Positions 52,938 to 62,553 of a stretch of DNA of 64,000 bases are shown one piece after another. A program made the translations under genes and the position numbers. The notes beneath the pieces are model-generated. The model ran no database searches. It was not told where the DNA came from and saw nothing but the letters and a program-made list of their open reading frames with translations. Each line of letters opens with the position of its first letter. Position 1 is the stretch's first letter. Origin of the DNA: Holophagae bacterium (GTDB taxonomy: Bacteria > Acidobacteriota > Holophagae > Acanthopleuribacterales > Acanthopleuribacteraceae); the NCBI GenBank assembly GCA_029263455.1, contig JAJCXM010000022.1, positions 248,001 to 312,000 of the forward strand, written 5' to 3'.

Positions 52938-54890
52938 TTGGAGAAGCGCGGATTACCTCCAAGTGCGTATGGCACAAAAGAAGGCGAAGAATACGTTCCG
53001 TATACGCATGGGCAGACGCTCACTGAATTCACGTTCAAGTCTGTGATTACGGGTATTGCTCTCGGCATCGTATTTGGGGCCGCAAACACCTACTTGGGAC
53101 TCAAGGCCGGGTTAACGATTAGCACTTCAATACCGGTAGCCGTTCTGACGGTTGTTGTGTTTAGAGCCCTTGCAGGCGTCGGCGTGAAACATACGATCCT
53201 GGAAGCAAACATGTCGCAAACCATTGGTTCTGCGAGCTCGTCAGTGGCTTCGGGTGTTATCTTCACCATCCCTGCGTTGTTTCTTTGGGGCTTAAAGCCC
53301 GAGCTAGGACGTTTAACCCTGTTGGCCATGTGTGGTGGTTTGGTGGGCGTGCTGTGCATGATCCCATTGCGTCGATTCTTAATTAAGAAAGAGCACGGCA
53401 CGCTTATTTATCCCGAGGGTATGGCCTGCGCCGAAGTCCTTGTCGCCTCAGAGGGCGGTGGAAAACAAGCCGCTAATGTTTTTTATGGACTGGGTATTGG
53501 CGCACTTTTCAAGTGGGTGACAGCTGGTTTGAAGTTAATAGGTGAGACTTTTTCTTTGAAATTGCCTGCCAAGGCTGTTTTGGAAGTTTCGGTTTCTCCA
53601 GCACTCATGGGCGTTGGCTATATTCTTGGCATGCGTGTCGCCACCGTGATGGTTGCCGGTGCCGCGCTCTCATCCTTTGTTCTGATTCCTTTAATCGCGT
53701 GGTGGGGACAAGATCTAACCGCGCCTTTCTATCCAGAAACAGATCAGCTTATTCGCGATATGGCGGCGAAGGATATTTGGAATCGATACATTCGTTACAT
53801 CGGTGCTGGGGCCGTGGCTACGGGCGGCTTTATTACCCTCTTCAAATCTATTCCCACCATGTTGGAATCGTTTAAAGTCGGCATCGACCAATTAGTTAAC
53901 AGCTCCAGCCGTTCCTCCGACAAACGAACCGACACCGATCTATCGATAAAAATAGTGATCGGCTTTGTGGTAGCTATCCTGTTGGTACTAACCTTTGTGC
54001 CCGGGATCCTCGGTTATATCGATTCGATTTGGGTTCGCGGGTTAGCCGCCATTCTGATTGGCGTTTTTGCCTTTTTCTTTGTGACCGTTTCGGCTCGTAT
54101 TGTGGGCTTAGTGGGTGTGACTTCCAACCCTACATCAGGCATGACCATTGCCACTTTGCTGGGAACGAGTCTTATTTTTTACATGTTCGGTTGGACAGAT
54201 CTGATGGGTAAAGCCACCGCTTTGATGGTGGGAACGGTTGTTTGTATTGCCGCTTCCATTGCTGGTGATACATCGCAGGATCTAAAAACGGGTTTTGTGC
54301 TTGGTGCAACCCCTCGTTTGCAGCAGATCGGTGAATTGGCTGGAGTCATTACCTGTTCCGCCTTTGTTTGCTTGACTTTGATTTGGCTGGACGAAAGCCA
54401 TACTTTAGGTTCGGACGAGTTGCCAGCACCTCAAGGCGTGTTGATGAACCTGGTTATCAGTGGCGTGTTAGACCAGAATTTACCTTGGACGCTGATCTTG
54501 ATTGGCGTTGGGATAGGGCTGGTAGCTGCTGCATTCCGAATTCCGGTTTTGGCCTTTGCTGTGGGCGTTTATCTGCCCTTAAAGACGATGGCGGCTGTCT
54601 TCTTAGGTGGACTGTTGCGCTATTTGATCACGCGAAAAGTACCGGAAGAAACGTCCGAGAATCGACGCGAAAAGGGAATTCTATTTGGTTCAGGCCTGGT
54701 AGGCGGAGAAGGCCTTATGGGCGTGTTTTTTGCCGGCTGGGTAATTTTCGTGAACAAGGGCAACAAAATTACTGGCTTGGGCATTAATTGGGAACCCGTG
54801 ATGGCAGCTATCGGGTCGCTACTGGGCATCGCCGCAATTTTAGGCCTGATCGTATGGTCATCGCGTCACGGTGAAAAACGAACTGAATGA
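52938..54890 (+). CDS. OPT-family oligopeptide transporter
   Basis: The 650-residue membrane protein has about 15 hydrophobic segments and the bacterial OPT/YSL signature: [30 protein letters not shown] over the first helices, the [16 protein letters not shown] stretch and a conserved [11 protein letters not shown] loop. Such proteins import peptides or metal chelates with protons. The only suitable start is TTG at 52938, six bases after GGGGAG. It follows the M28 peptidase gene after 64 bases, which fits uptake of peptides released outside the cell. Confidence 0.92.
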   Translation: MEKRGLPPSAYGTKEGEEYVPYTHGQTLTEFTFKSVITGIALGIVFGAANTYLGLKAGLTISTSIPVAVLTVVVFRALAGVGVKHTILEANMSQTIGSASSSVASGVIFTIPALFLWGLKPELGRLTLLAMCGGLVGVLCMIPLRRFLIKKEHGTLIYPEGMACAEVLVASEGGGKQAANVFYGLGIGALFKWVTAGLKLIGETFSLKLPAKAVLEVSVSPALMGVGYILGMRVATVMVAGAALSSFVLIPLIAWWGQDLTAPFYPETDQLIRDMAAKDIWNRYIRYIGAGAVATGGFITLFKSIPTMLESFKVGIDQLVNSSSRSSDKRTDTDLSIKIVIGFVVAILLVLTFVPGILGYIDSIWVRGLAAILIGVFAFFFVTVSARIVGLVGVTSNPTSGMTIATLLGTSLIFYMFGWTDLMGKATALMVGTVVCIAASIAGDTSQDLKTGFVLGATPRLQQIGELAGVITCSAFVCLTLIWLDESHTLGSDELPAPQGVLMNLVISGVLDQNLPWTLILIGVGIGLVAAAFRIPVLAFAVGVYLPLKTMAAVFLGGLLRYLITRKVPEETSENRREKGILFGSGLVGGEGLMGVFFAGWVIFVNKGNKITGLGINWEPVMAAIGSLLGIAAILGLIVWSSRHGEKRTE

Positions 54891-55104
54891 TAGATCACCC
54901 TAAACGAACAGCAATAGCCGACAACGCGGCAATGACAAGCTTGGTGAACAAGCTCTCGTAGATACCTTATGCTTTGAGTTAAAGTAAGGGGAGCGCGCAG
55001 TGGGCACAATCGGCGTCTACGAATAATAGACCGAACGGACCGTGAAGGCGTGTGGCTCTTTTGCAGGTCTTCGCAATCGGCACAAAACATATTGGGGAAA
55101 AATA

Positions 55105-57342
55105 GTGGAACCGCAAGTAAATTTGGAGCTGGCCCTGGATCACGGGCTCAGCGAAGATGAGTATCAGCGAGCATGTGACATTCTTGGGAGAACGCCAAGC
55201 TACACAGAACTAGGAATATTCTCCGCAATGTGGTCGGAGCATTGTTCCTACAAATCGTCTAAGTTCTATTTGCGTAGACTGCCTACCAGCGGAGAGCAGG
55301 TATTGATCGGGCCGGGCGAAAACGCTGGGGCCGTTCATATTGACGATGAATTGGCCGTTATCTTTAAGATGGAGAGTCATAACCATCCGTCTTTCATTGA
55401 ACCCTATCAAGGCGCTGCCACAGGCGTAGGAGGCATTTTACGGGATGTATTCACCATGGGTGCTCGGCCAATTGCCAACCTAAACGCATTGCGTTTTGGA
55501 CGCGCAGACACGGCCCACATGAAATACCTCATTAAACGCGTCACCCAAGGTATTGGCGACTACGGTAATTGCATGGGTGTGCCTACCGTTGGGGGCGAAG
55601 TCTTTTTCGACGAAGCTTTTCAAGGCAATATCTTAGTGAATGCTATGACGGTAGGCATTGCGAAAAAGGATCAGATCTTCCTGGGACAAGCATCCGGCCC
55701 GGGCAATGCCGTCATGTACGTTGGTTCCAAGACAGGTAGAGATGGGATTCACGGCGCGACAATGGCATCGGAGGAATTCAGCGAAGGCAGTGAAGAGAAA
55801 AGGCCAACTGTTCAAGTCGGTGACCCGTTCACCGAGAAACTGTTGTTGGAAGCACTCATGGAATTATTCCCTACGGGCAAAATAATTGGCATTCAAGATA
55901 TGGGTGCAGCCGGTCTGACTTCCTCGTCGTTTGAAATGGCTGGTCGAGCTGGCTCTGGATTAGAACTGGACTTGAGCAAGGTCCCAATCCGTGAAGAAAA
56001 TATGTCAGCCTACGAAATCATGCTGAGTGAAAGCCAGGAACGGATGTTGCTCGTTTGTTTGCCGGCTGATGTGGGTGACATTAAGCATATATTTGAGAAA
56101 TGGGACCTTGAAGCGGAAGTAATTGGCACCGTTACCGATGACGGTCATATACGCATCAAATCACCAACGGGAGAATGGGTTGCTGACATGCCAGCCGCAC
56201 CATTGGCAGACGAAGCGCCCGTATACCAGCGGCCAGCCCGAGAACCTAAGTCCTTCAAAGAGAGTCAGGCCTTTGACTTAAGCCCATTTGACGAAATTGA
56301 AGTGGGATTGTGTGAAGATCGACTAAACAACTTGTTATCGAGTCCGAATATCGCCAGCAAAGAGTGGTTTTACCGTCAATACGACCATTCGGTCCGCACC
56401 AATACGGTCATGGGGCCTGGCGGCGAGGCAGCGCTGATCAGAATCAAAGGTACCGAAAAAGCGATCGCGATTACGACGGATTGTAATCCGAGATTGGTGT
56501 ATTTGGACCCTTATCAAGGGGGCGCCATGGCCGTGGCTGAAGCGGCACGCAACATTTCCTGCACGGGCGCTTTGCCACTGGCTATCACAGATTGTCTTAA
56601 CTTTGGCAGTCCAGAGAATCCAGAAGTCATGTGGCAATTCAGTGAAGCCATTCGCGGGATGGGCGACGCTTGTGTCGCTTTGAATACACCAGTCGTTTCG
56701 GGCAATGTGTCCTTTTACAATGAAACCAATGGCAAAGCTGTATTACCGACTCCCGCTGTTGGCATGGTTGGCCTTTTGGAGAATAGATCCGTGCACGCTA
56801 CCAACACGTTTGCGGCAAGTGATTTGTCCGTCTATCTGCTGGGGTCGACGCAGACTAGTCTTGCGGGTAGTGAATACCTGCAACAATTTCATGGACATCA
56901 AAGAGGGAAATTGGCGGCTATTGACCTTGAACTCGAGAAACGTCTGCAAGCTGTCTTAAGGCAAGCGATCGGTTCTGGTGTGATTGTTCATGCGCGGGAC
57001 TGCTCCGAGGGAGGTCTGGCCGTGACCTTATCTGAAATGTGTTTTGGACCAAAATTGATTGGTGCTCGTTTGACATTGGACAAGGATGATGTGCTTGTCA
57101 AAGCACTTTTTGGGGAGGGCCCCTCCAGGGTCGTCATCGCCGTTCGCTTGGACGATGAATCGGCTCTGCAGCAATTGGCAGCCCAAAACGATCTTCCGTG
57201 CATGCGCCTGGGTGAAACTGGCGGAGACAGATTACAGATTCACCATGGTGGCCAATTACATGGTGGCCAATTGGCTATCGACTCTGCCGCTCACGAACTA
57301 GCTGAATATTGGCGCGGTTCCTTACCGAAAATCTTGGATTAG
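55105..57342 (+). CDS. purL: Phosphoribosylformylglycinamidine synthase, subunit PurL (small form)
   Basis: The 745-residue protein is the small PurL type that works with separate PurS and PurQ. It has [64 protein letters not shown] and [14 protein letters not shown], covering both ATP-binding halves. It catalyses the fourth step of purine synthesis. The GTG at 55105 is chosen because homology ([23 protein letters not shown]) follows closely and GGGGA precedes it; the frame extends 21 codons upstream. Near the C-terminus a 15-base tandem repeat duplicates HGGQL. purF follows after 9 bases. Confidence 0.96.
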   Translation: MEPQVNLELALDHGLSEDEYQRACDILGRTPSYTELGIFSAMWSEHCSYKSSKFYLRRLPTSGEQVLIGPGENAGAVHIDDELAVIFKMESHNHPSFIEPYQGAATGVGGILRDVFTMGARPIANLNALRFGRADTAHMKYLIKRVTQGIGDYGNCMGVPTVGGEVFFDEAFQGNILVNAMTVGIAKKDQIFLGQASGPGNAVMYVGSKTGRDGIHGATMASEEFSEGSEEKRPTVQVGDPFTEKLLLEALMELFPTGKIIGIQDMGAAGLTSSSFEMAGRAGSGLELDLSKVPIREENMSAYEIMLSESQERMLLVCLPADVGDIKHIFEKWDLEAEVIGTVTDDGHIRIKSPTGEWVADMPAAPLADEAPVYQRPAREPKSFKESQAFDLSPFDEIEVGLCEDRLNNLLSSPNIASKEWFYRQYDHSVRTNTVMGPGGEAALIRIKGTEKAIAITTDCNPRLVYLDPYQGGAMAVAEAARNISCTGALPLAITDCLNFGSPENPEVMWQFSEAIRGMGDACVALNTPVVSGNVSFYNETNGKAVLPTPAVGMVGLLENRSVHATNTFAASDLSVYLLGSTQTSLAGSEYLQQFHGHQRGKLAAIDLELEKRLQAVLRQAIGSGVIVHARDCSEGGLAVTLSEMCFGPKLIGARLTLDKDDVLVKALFGEGPSRVVIAVRLDDESALQQLAAQNDLPCMRLGETGGDRLQIHHGGQLHGGQLAIDSAAHELAEYWRGSLPKILD
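57244..57273 (+). repeat. 15-base in-frame tandem duplication in purL
   Basis: Two adjacent copies of CATGGTGGCCAATTA/G differ at one base and encode HGGQL twice in the C-terminal part of PurL. The exact in-frame unit suggests a recent slippage duplication. Confidence 0.8.
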
Positions 57343-57351
57343 AGGTGCTTT

Positions 57352-58710
57352 GTGTGTGGGATCTTTGGAATAAAACCTTACGCTGAGGCGGCGAACCTGG
57401 CCTATTTGGGTCTATATGCCTTGCAACATCGTGGTCAGGAGAGTGCAGGCATAGCCAGTCTCAGTGGAGAACGCATCTCGGTTTACCGGCGTATGGGATT
57501 AGTCGCGGATGTGTTTCAAGAAGAGACATTGCGTAACCTTGAAGGTTCGGCCGCCATAGGCCACGTGCGCTATTCGACCTCCGGCGATAGTCAGCTCGAA
57601 AATGCGCAACCGATACTCATAACCTGCCACCACGGACAGGTGTCTTTGGCCCACAATGGTAACTTAGTAAATGCTCAAAAGATTAGAGCTCAACTTGAGT
57701 CGACAGGCTCGATTTTTAACTCCAGTAGCGACAGCGAGGTCATCTTACATCTCATCGCTCGCAGCCAGAAAGAGAAGATTGAAGAGGCCATTGTTGAGGC
57801 GCTAAGTCAGGTAGAAGGCGCGTTTTCATGCGTATTCTTGACGAAGAAAAAAATGATCGCCGTACGTGACCCTCATGGCTTCAGGCCTTTACTCCTCGGG
57901 CAGTTAGGCGAATCCAAGTTATTTGCCTCAGAGTCATGTGCATTTGATCTGATTGATGCACAAATGGTTCGTGAACTAGATCCTGGTGAGATGGTAGTGG
58001 TCAATAACCTAGGCGTGACACGGTCGTCAAAGCCTTTTGAGGCCAAGCCGACTCGGCATTGCATTTTTGAGCATATCTATTTCGCGCGCCCTGATGGCAT
58101 GATGTTTAATGAGTCGACTCATGAGTACCGGCAAAGGTTAGGTGAGAAACTAGCTAAGGAATCACACATCGAAGCCGACTTAGTGGTTCCGGTTCCGGAC
58201 TCTGGTGTTTGTGCAGCTTTGGGTTATTCCCAAGCTTCGAAAATACCCTTTGCTTTTGCGCTTATTAGAAACCATTACGTTGGTCGAACATTCATTGAAC
58301 CCAAGCAATCTATTCGACACTTTGGTGTCAAGATCAAACTCAACCCGGTAAAACGACTAATAGAGGGAAAGCGTGTCATCTTAATTGATGATTCCTTGGT
58401 TCGCGGGACAACGTCACGAAAGATTGTGAAAATGATGCGCACAGCAGGGGCTGACGAAGTCCATTTACGCATCAGTGCGCCACCCACTAAGTATCCGTGT
58501 TATTACGGAATCGACACGCCAAACCGTAGCGAACTAATTGCTTCTTCTCATTCAGTGGAGGAAATCCGCAAATACATCGAAGCGGATTCGTTGGCGTACA
58601 TATCCATGGACGGCATGATGGATTGTTTGGCGGCCTCCAACAAGGAGGATTACTGCCATGCCTGTTTCAGTGGCGACTATGCGGTTCCCTTCCCGAGTTT
58701 GTCCGTCTAA
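57352..58710 (+). CDS. purF: Amidophosphoribosyltransferase
   Basis: The 452-residue enzyme starts purine synthesis from PRPP and glutamine. The GTG-initiated protein begins MCGIFGI, giving the N-terminal nucleophile cysteine directly after Met removal with no propeptide. The glutaminase part shows ALQHRGQESAGIAS and IGHVRYSTSGDS; the transferase part has VILIDDSLVRGTTSRKIV, the PRPP loop, near residue 341. C-terminal cysteines in CHACFSGDY resemble the Fe-S ligands of Bacillus-type PurF. It lies between purL and the Nif3-like gene, sharing TAATG with the latter. Confidence 0.97.
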   Translation: MCGIFGIKPYAEAANLAYLGLYALQHRGQESAGIASLSGERISVYRRMGLVADVFQEETLRNLEGSAAIGHVRYSTSGDSQLENAQPILITCHHGQVSLAHNGNLVNAQKIRAQLESTGSIFNSSSDSEVILHLIARSQKEKIEEAIVEALSQVEGAFSCVFLTKKKMIAVRDPHGFRPLLLGQLGESKLFASESCAFDLIDAQMVRELDPGEMVVVNNLGVTRSSKPFEAKPTRHCIFEHIYFARPDGMMFNESTHEYRQRLGEKLAKESHIEADLVVPVPDSGVCAALGYSQASKIPFAFALIRNHYVGRTFIEPKQSIRHFGVKIKLNPVKRLIEGKRVILIDDSLVRGTTSRKIVKMMRTAGADEVHLRISAPPTKYPCYYGIDTPNRSELIASSHSVEEIRKYIEADSLAYISMDGMMDCLAASNKEDYCHACFSGDYAVPFPSLSV

Positions 58711-59474
58711 TGGTTGAGCTTGGTCGACTAGTTGCCCATCTAAACGACTTCTTGCTCGTTAAGATCTTTGAAGAGTCCGCTATCAATGGGCTTCAGATTT
58801 CGGGAAAGAAGCAGGTGCAACGGGTCGCGTTTGCCGTGGACGGCGTTTATGAGACCTTCAAATTGGCGCGTCAACAAGGCGCCGATTTGATGATTGTCCA
58901 TCACGGCCTTTATTGGGGGTTTCAATGGGCCTTGCGTGGACCTGATTATCAGCGTGTGAAATTGTTAATGGATTCTGAAATAGCGCTTTATGCCGCTCAC
59001 TTACCATTGGACGCGCATCGTCAGGTGGGTCACGCTGCCAACCTGCTTTTGCGTGTTGGTGCTGATCCAAGTTCGTTGCTTCCATTCGGGTCGTACCGCG
59101 GTCAAACGATTGGATTTAGCGCCGTTCGGCCTCAATTAAAGAGAACTGAAATGGATGGGTTGCTTGAGTCGGTGCTTGGCGGTCCCGTTCAGACGCTGCC
59201 GTTTGGCCCGAATAAGGTTAGCCGCATTGCGTGTGTTACGGGTCAGGGTGCCGATTTTGGTCTGTTGAGAGAAGCCAAGAACAGCCAGATTCATTACTAC
59301 ATATCGGGTGAAGCTAATCATCCTGTTTATCATTTTGCCAAGGAACATAAGTTAAATATTGCCTTGGGAGGTCACTACCGAACGGAGGTTTTTGGATTAC
59401 ATGCCTTGTCAAACTACCTCACTGAAACATTTGCTTTAGATTGTTTTTTTATCGACGTGCCCACGGGAATGTGA
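58710..59474 (+). CDS. Nif3-like dinuclear metal protein (DUF34)
   Basis: The 254-residue protein has the Nif3 metal ligands: LMIVHHGLYWGF, YAAHLPLDAH and near the C-terminus GEANHPVYHFAKEHKLNIALGGHYRTE. These match the dinuclear-metal site of the YbgI/Nif3 family, sometimes named GTP cyclohydrolase 1 type 2; the in vivo role is unsettled. The ATG overlaps the purF stop (TAATG), so it is coupled to purine genes; an apparent longer frame inside purF is not needed. Confidence 0.92.
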   Translation: MVELGRLVAHLNDFLLVKIFEESAINGLQISGKKQVQRVAFAVDGVYETFKLARQQGADLMIVHHGLYWGFQWALRGPDYQRVKLLMDSEIALYAAHLPLDAHRQVGHAANLLLRVGADPSSLLPFGSYRGQTIGFSAVRPQLKRTEMDGLLESVLGGPVQTLPFGPNKVSRIACVTGQGADFGLLREAKNSQIHYYISGEANHPVYHFAKEHKLNIALGGHYRTEVFGLHALSNYLTETFALDCFFIDVPTGM

Positions 59475-59527
59475 GTTTTTCACCAGGAAAATCAGTAGAA
59501 TGAGATCAACGAGCAAGGAGGCACCCG

Positions 59528-59737
59528 ATGGAACGTCAAATTGAACTCGAGGAAAAGTTATACGGTCAACTGGCTGCGCGGGCGGCGAAACGGGGAATTT
59601 CAACTTCCGACTATGTTCATCGAGCGCTAAATTGGTACCTACGCCAAATTAAGAAGACGGAAGAAGGCATGAACACAGGCGTGCAATCTATGAAAATCAT
59701 GGCGCAGGATGACGTCGATCGCGTGTTCAAACCTTAG
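59528..59737 (+). CDS. Small ribbon-helix-helix-like protein
   Basis: The 69-residue protein has a beta-strand-like start (ERQIELEEKLYGQLAARAAKRG) and ISTSDYVHRALNWYLRQ, the strand-helix-helix pattern of small RHH DNA-binding proteins such as antitoxins. The last 25 residues are hydrophilic. A strong AAGGAGG stands 6 bases before the ATG, supporting a real gene. No toxin gene is adjacent, so it may be a solitary regulator. Confidence 0.65.
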   Translation: MERQIELEEKLYGQLAARAAKRGISTSDYVHRALNWYLRQIKKTEEGMNTGVQSMKIMAQDDVDRVFKP

Positions 59738-59763
59738 ACCAAGATAAAAAGGATAGAGGTTCG

Positions 59764-60330
59764 TTACAGTCGTTGGCTTTCAGGGCAATGTGGGTACCTC
59801 TTCTTTTCGATGGCGTAATAGGCCTCAAGAAGTTGGTCCTCTAGCCCAATTCTTTTACGCACGTCGGAAACCGTTAGCTCTGTCATGGCTTCAAATTCAA
59901 CCTTGCACAGGGGTTGACAATCGGAAATGAAGCCCAGTTTTACGGCATCTTTAAACACATGTAAGTCTTCATCGCTAAAGCGGTATTCTTTGGGGTACAG
60001 GTATTTGGCGAAAAGGCCATAGAGAACTTCTTCGGTTGTGGAGACGCGATTACTACTACCCATCGTAAATCCAATCACGAATGCTTCGTCTTTAGCCAAA
60101 AGACCACGACCTAGAACAATGTGCAGCAAGTCGTGTGTTTTGAGATCAGTGGCTCCGTGAAATAGGTCGAATCCGGGAAGGTCAAATTTAGGGTTCTCAA
60201 CGAGTTGGATGAGAAAAGGGATGTCCTTCTGCTCTAGACCAATTGCCTTTAGATCTCGGTAAACATCGCCTAACACGGCCGCGCCGCCGTGTAACGGAAA
60301 ATACCAATCCATGAGTCTTGAATCTAACAA
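59764..60330 (-). CDS. Coq4-like protein
   Basis: The 188-residue soluble protein contains HDLLHIVLGRGLLAKDE (H66, D67, H70, E82), which fits the HDxxHx11E metal motif of Coq4, a protein of the ubiquinone biosynthetic complex. The surrounding pattern is mostly helical, as in Coq4, with GDVYRDLKAIGLEQKD before it. The rest is too divergent for a firm call. The organism appears to make menaquinone by the futalosine route, so a quinone role would be unusual. The gene is monocistronic and converges on the RHH-like gene. Confidence 0.55.
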   Translation of the reverse strand: MLDSRLMDWYFPLHGGAAVLGDVYRDLKAIGLEQKDIPFLIQLVENPKFDLPGFDLFHGATDLKTHDLLHIVLGRGLLAKDEAFVIGFTMGSSNRVSTTEEVLYGLFAKYLYPKEYRFSDEDLHVFKDAVKLGFISDCQPLCKVEFEAMTELTVSDVRKRIGLEDQLLEAYYAIEKKRYPHCPESQRL

Positions 60331-60434
60331 TCAAATCACCTCAGACAAGCGGCAATAGTTTGCAGATACGTGCCGAATGCTTATTGATGTGATAGATTTT
60401 CGCACAAATTTTGGGGAGTTAGATAATACGTTGC

Positions 60435-60722
60435 TTGTTTGTTATGTTGATGTTTGCTCAGGTTATTGTGGATAAGACATTTGGTGAAGAAGAAAAAATT
60501 CGTCAACGCGAACGGTGGTTTGATTTGCAACGCGGATTACAAGACATCCCTGCACCCCATCTTATGAGAATGAAGGGTGTAGTTGAGACCAAGGTGGCGA
60601 CCGCAGAGTGGTCGCTTTCTTCTAAAGAGCCGGGATTTCTAACCATGTTTGATGTCGATGTGAATCTGCACATCGACATCAAGGATCTAGTGGTTGGGTT
60701 AGAAGGGAACCTGTGTCTATAG
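60435..60722 (+). CDS. Short hypothetical protein
   Basis: This 95-codon frame begins at TTG (or ATG 60444) and encodes a mildly hydrophobic start (MLMFAQVIV) and then a hydrophilic chain with FDVDVNLHIDIKDLVVGLEG at the end. The nearest Shine-Dalgarno-like GGGGAG is 17 or more bases from any start. No homologue is recognised. It fills the gap before the LytTR regulator, and may be a real small gene or a decayed one. Confidence 0.35.
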   Translation: MFVMLMFAQVIVDKTFGEEEKIRQRERWFDLQRGLQDIPAPHLMRMKGVVETKVATAEWSLSSKEPGFLTMFDVDVNLHIDIKDLVVGLEGNLCL

Positions 60723-60764
60723 GTGATTGTGCTTGGAAAGCGTCCCTGTTCATAGGTCTATGTC

Positions 60765-60770
60765 TATAAT
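60765..60770 (+). promoter_or_regulatory. -10 element (TATAAT) of the LytTR regulator gene
   Basis: A perfect TATAAT lies just before the regulator. With transcription starting near 60777, the GTG at 60771 cannot be the start codon, which supports TTG 60792 or GTG 60801. No good -35 is seen, so activation by a regulator is possible. Confidence 0.45.
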
Positions 60771-60791
60771 GTGAACCTTGGAGATCATATC

Positions 60792-61508
60792 TTGAGCATT
60801 GTGTTGAGAGTATTAATAGCCGACGACGAAGAGCCAGCGCGCGATAGGTTGCGGTCCGTACTTACACGCATGCCAATGGTTGAACTGGTAGCTGAAGCAG
60901 ATGATGGAGACCAAGTTTGTTCGCTCTACTGGAAACACAAACCACAAGTGATGTTACTTGATATACGCATGCCCGGCTTGTCAGGCATAGATTTGGCCGA
61001 GCTAATGGCGAATGAACGCGACCATGTCGGAATCGTTTTTGTTTCGGCTTATGACCAATATGCCGTTGATGCCTTTGAGTTAGATGTCGATGATTATGTG
61101 ACCAAACCGATTCGCCCAAACCGGTTAGAGAAAGCGCTGGCGAAGGTGCGAACGCGCCTGCAGCATAAGTCCTCTGATACCCAGCCCAAACGGTTAGCGA
61201 TGCCATTGAGGGACCGTCTCGAATTTCTTTCGTTTGATGACCTTGTGCATGCGAAATTTGTGCACGGTAACGTGGAAATACACAGCCTGCAGCGCCTCTA
61301 TCATGTGCCTTGGAGTTTGGCTGAGCTGGAACAGCGCTTGTCTGGCTCGTCCCAATTCGTAAAAGTGAGCCGCCAGGCGTTGGTCAATTTGAATCACCTA
61401 GAGTCGTTGGAGAGTCAAGACTCTGGAACAAGTTTGTTGCATATGCGGGGCGGCGCACAAATCGAGGCTTCCCGTTCTGCGACACGATTGATCAAATCCA
61501 AGTATTGA
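60792..61508 (+). CDS. LytTR-family response regulator
   Basis: The protein has a receiver domain at its N-terminus: ADDEEPARDRL with the acidic pair, MLLDIRMPGLSG with the phospho-acceptor aspartate, FVSAYDQYAVDAFE and DDYVTKPI with the conserved lysine. The C-terminal LytTR DNA-binding domain contains HGNVEIHS, WSLAELEQRL and FVKVSRQALVNLNHLESL. I start at TTG 60792, 8 bases after GGAG and downstream of the -10. A histidine kinase partner is not obvious; the truncated membrane protein at 63654 could be part of a LytS-type sensor. Confidence 0.9.
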   Translation: MSIVLRVLIADDEEPARDRLRSVLTRMPMVELVAEADDGDQVCSLYWKHKPQVMLLDIRMPGLSGIDLAELMANERDHVGIVFVSAYDQYAVDAFELDVDDYVTKPIRPNRLEKALAKVRTRLQHKSSDTQPKRLAMPLRDRLEFLSFDDLVHAKFVHGNVEIHSLQRLYHVPWSLAELEQRLSGSSQFVKVSRQALVNLNHLESLESQDSGTSLLHMRGGAQIEASRSATRLIKSKY

Positions 61509-61629
61509 GCCGCCCGCTCAATACGCTATTGGAACCGTTCGCTGTTGATCTGATACCATTCGTCTCGTTCGACCAATATCTATGGTCATTCAACTCGTAT
61601 CCTAATACTGAAAGATAAGGAGGTGTTGA

Positions 61630-62553
61630 ATGACACTTGTAATGTGTTTGATTTTACTTAACGGGCTAGACGAAGCACGAGGATTCATTGAAAACGAACA
61701 AATGGCGAAAGCGATTCCCATTTTGGAACAAGTGCTTGCTGAAGGCGAAGAGCCCGAAGCATTGCGGCTCTTGGTTAAAGCATGCTCGGCTACACGTAAC
61801 TTCGATTTAGGCTTGGCATATTCAGAAGCGGCCTTAAAAGCATACCCTGAGGACAGCAGTCTATGTGTACAAGTTGCTGAACTGTATTTAGCGAAATTCT
61901 CGAAAAACCCCATGGGCTGGATGACCGGTAAAGGTACCTATATTGACTTACTAGAGAAAGCCATCCGCTTGGAGCCGCATCATGTTGATTCCTATCGGAA
62001 TCTGATCGGATTCTATTCAAACGCGCCAAGTATGGTCGGCGGCAGCACCAAAGAGGCATTGGCTTGGTGTGACAAGTTATTTGCTGTCGATGAAGTTTCG
62101 GGTCGTTTGGCTCGGGCAAACGTTTATGTCACCAAGAATGATGAACCTATGTGGCGTGAACAATTTGAACATTTACTGGCACATGAGCCAAACGGCGATG
62201 TCTATTACGGATATGGTATGGCTCTGACTTCAATTGATAAACATGGAGAAGCCATCAAGGTTTTTGACCAAGGTGCACGACTCAATCATGTGCCATCGCT
62301 ATATCAATCTGCGCGATCACGGCTACTCGCTGAGGTGGAATTTGAACAGGCGGTGACTCTTTTTGACCAGTTCCTAAATACCACATCCGCTGGGAACCCA
62401 TACCGTTCGGGCGCCTTCTGGCGAAAAGGACAGGCATTGGCAGCCCTGCAACGATACGAGGAAGCACGCCAGTGTTACCAGGATTCTCTCGCCTTGGATA
62501 ACGATGATCGGGTCAAAAAAGATCTTGATCGCCTACCCTCAGGAGGTAACTGA
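61630..62553 (+). CDS. TPR-repeat protein
   Basis: The 307-residue protein starts with a short hydrophobic leader (MTLVMCLILLNG) and consists of tetratricopeptide-like helices: ENEQMAKAIPILEQVLAEGEEP, YSEAALKAYPEDSSLCVQVAEL, GEAIKVFDQGARLNHVPSLYQ and RYEEARQCYQDSLALDNDDR. It is likely exported or membrane-attached and mediates protein contacts. AAGGAGG precedes the ATG by 6 bases. Its stop overlaps the start of the beta-propeller gene (TGATG). Confidence 0.8.
   Translation: MTLVMCLILLNGLDEARGFIENEQMAKAIPILEQVLAEGEEPEALRLLVKACSATRNFDLGLAYSEAALKAYPEDSSLCVQVAELYLAKFSKNPMGWMTGKGTYIDLLEKAIRLEPHHVDSYRNLIGFYSNAPSMVGGSTKEALAWCDKLFAVDEVSGRLARANVYVTKNDEPMWREQFEHLLAHEPNGDVYYGYGMALTSIDKHGEAIKVFDQGARLNHVPSLYQSARSRLLAEVEFEQAVTLFDQFLNTTSAGNPYRSGAFWRKGQALAALQRYEEARQCYQDSLALDNDDRVKKDLDRLPSGGN

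Noticed and set aside
54891-55104. Possible purine or PRPP riboswitch before purL
   Set aside because: The 214-base gap shows no conserved aptamer core or terminator hairpin that I can recognise.
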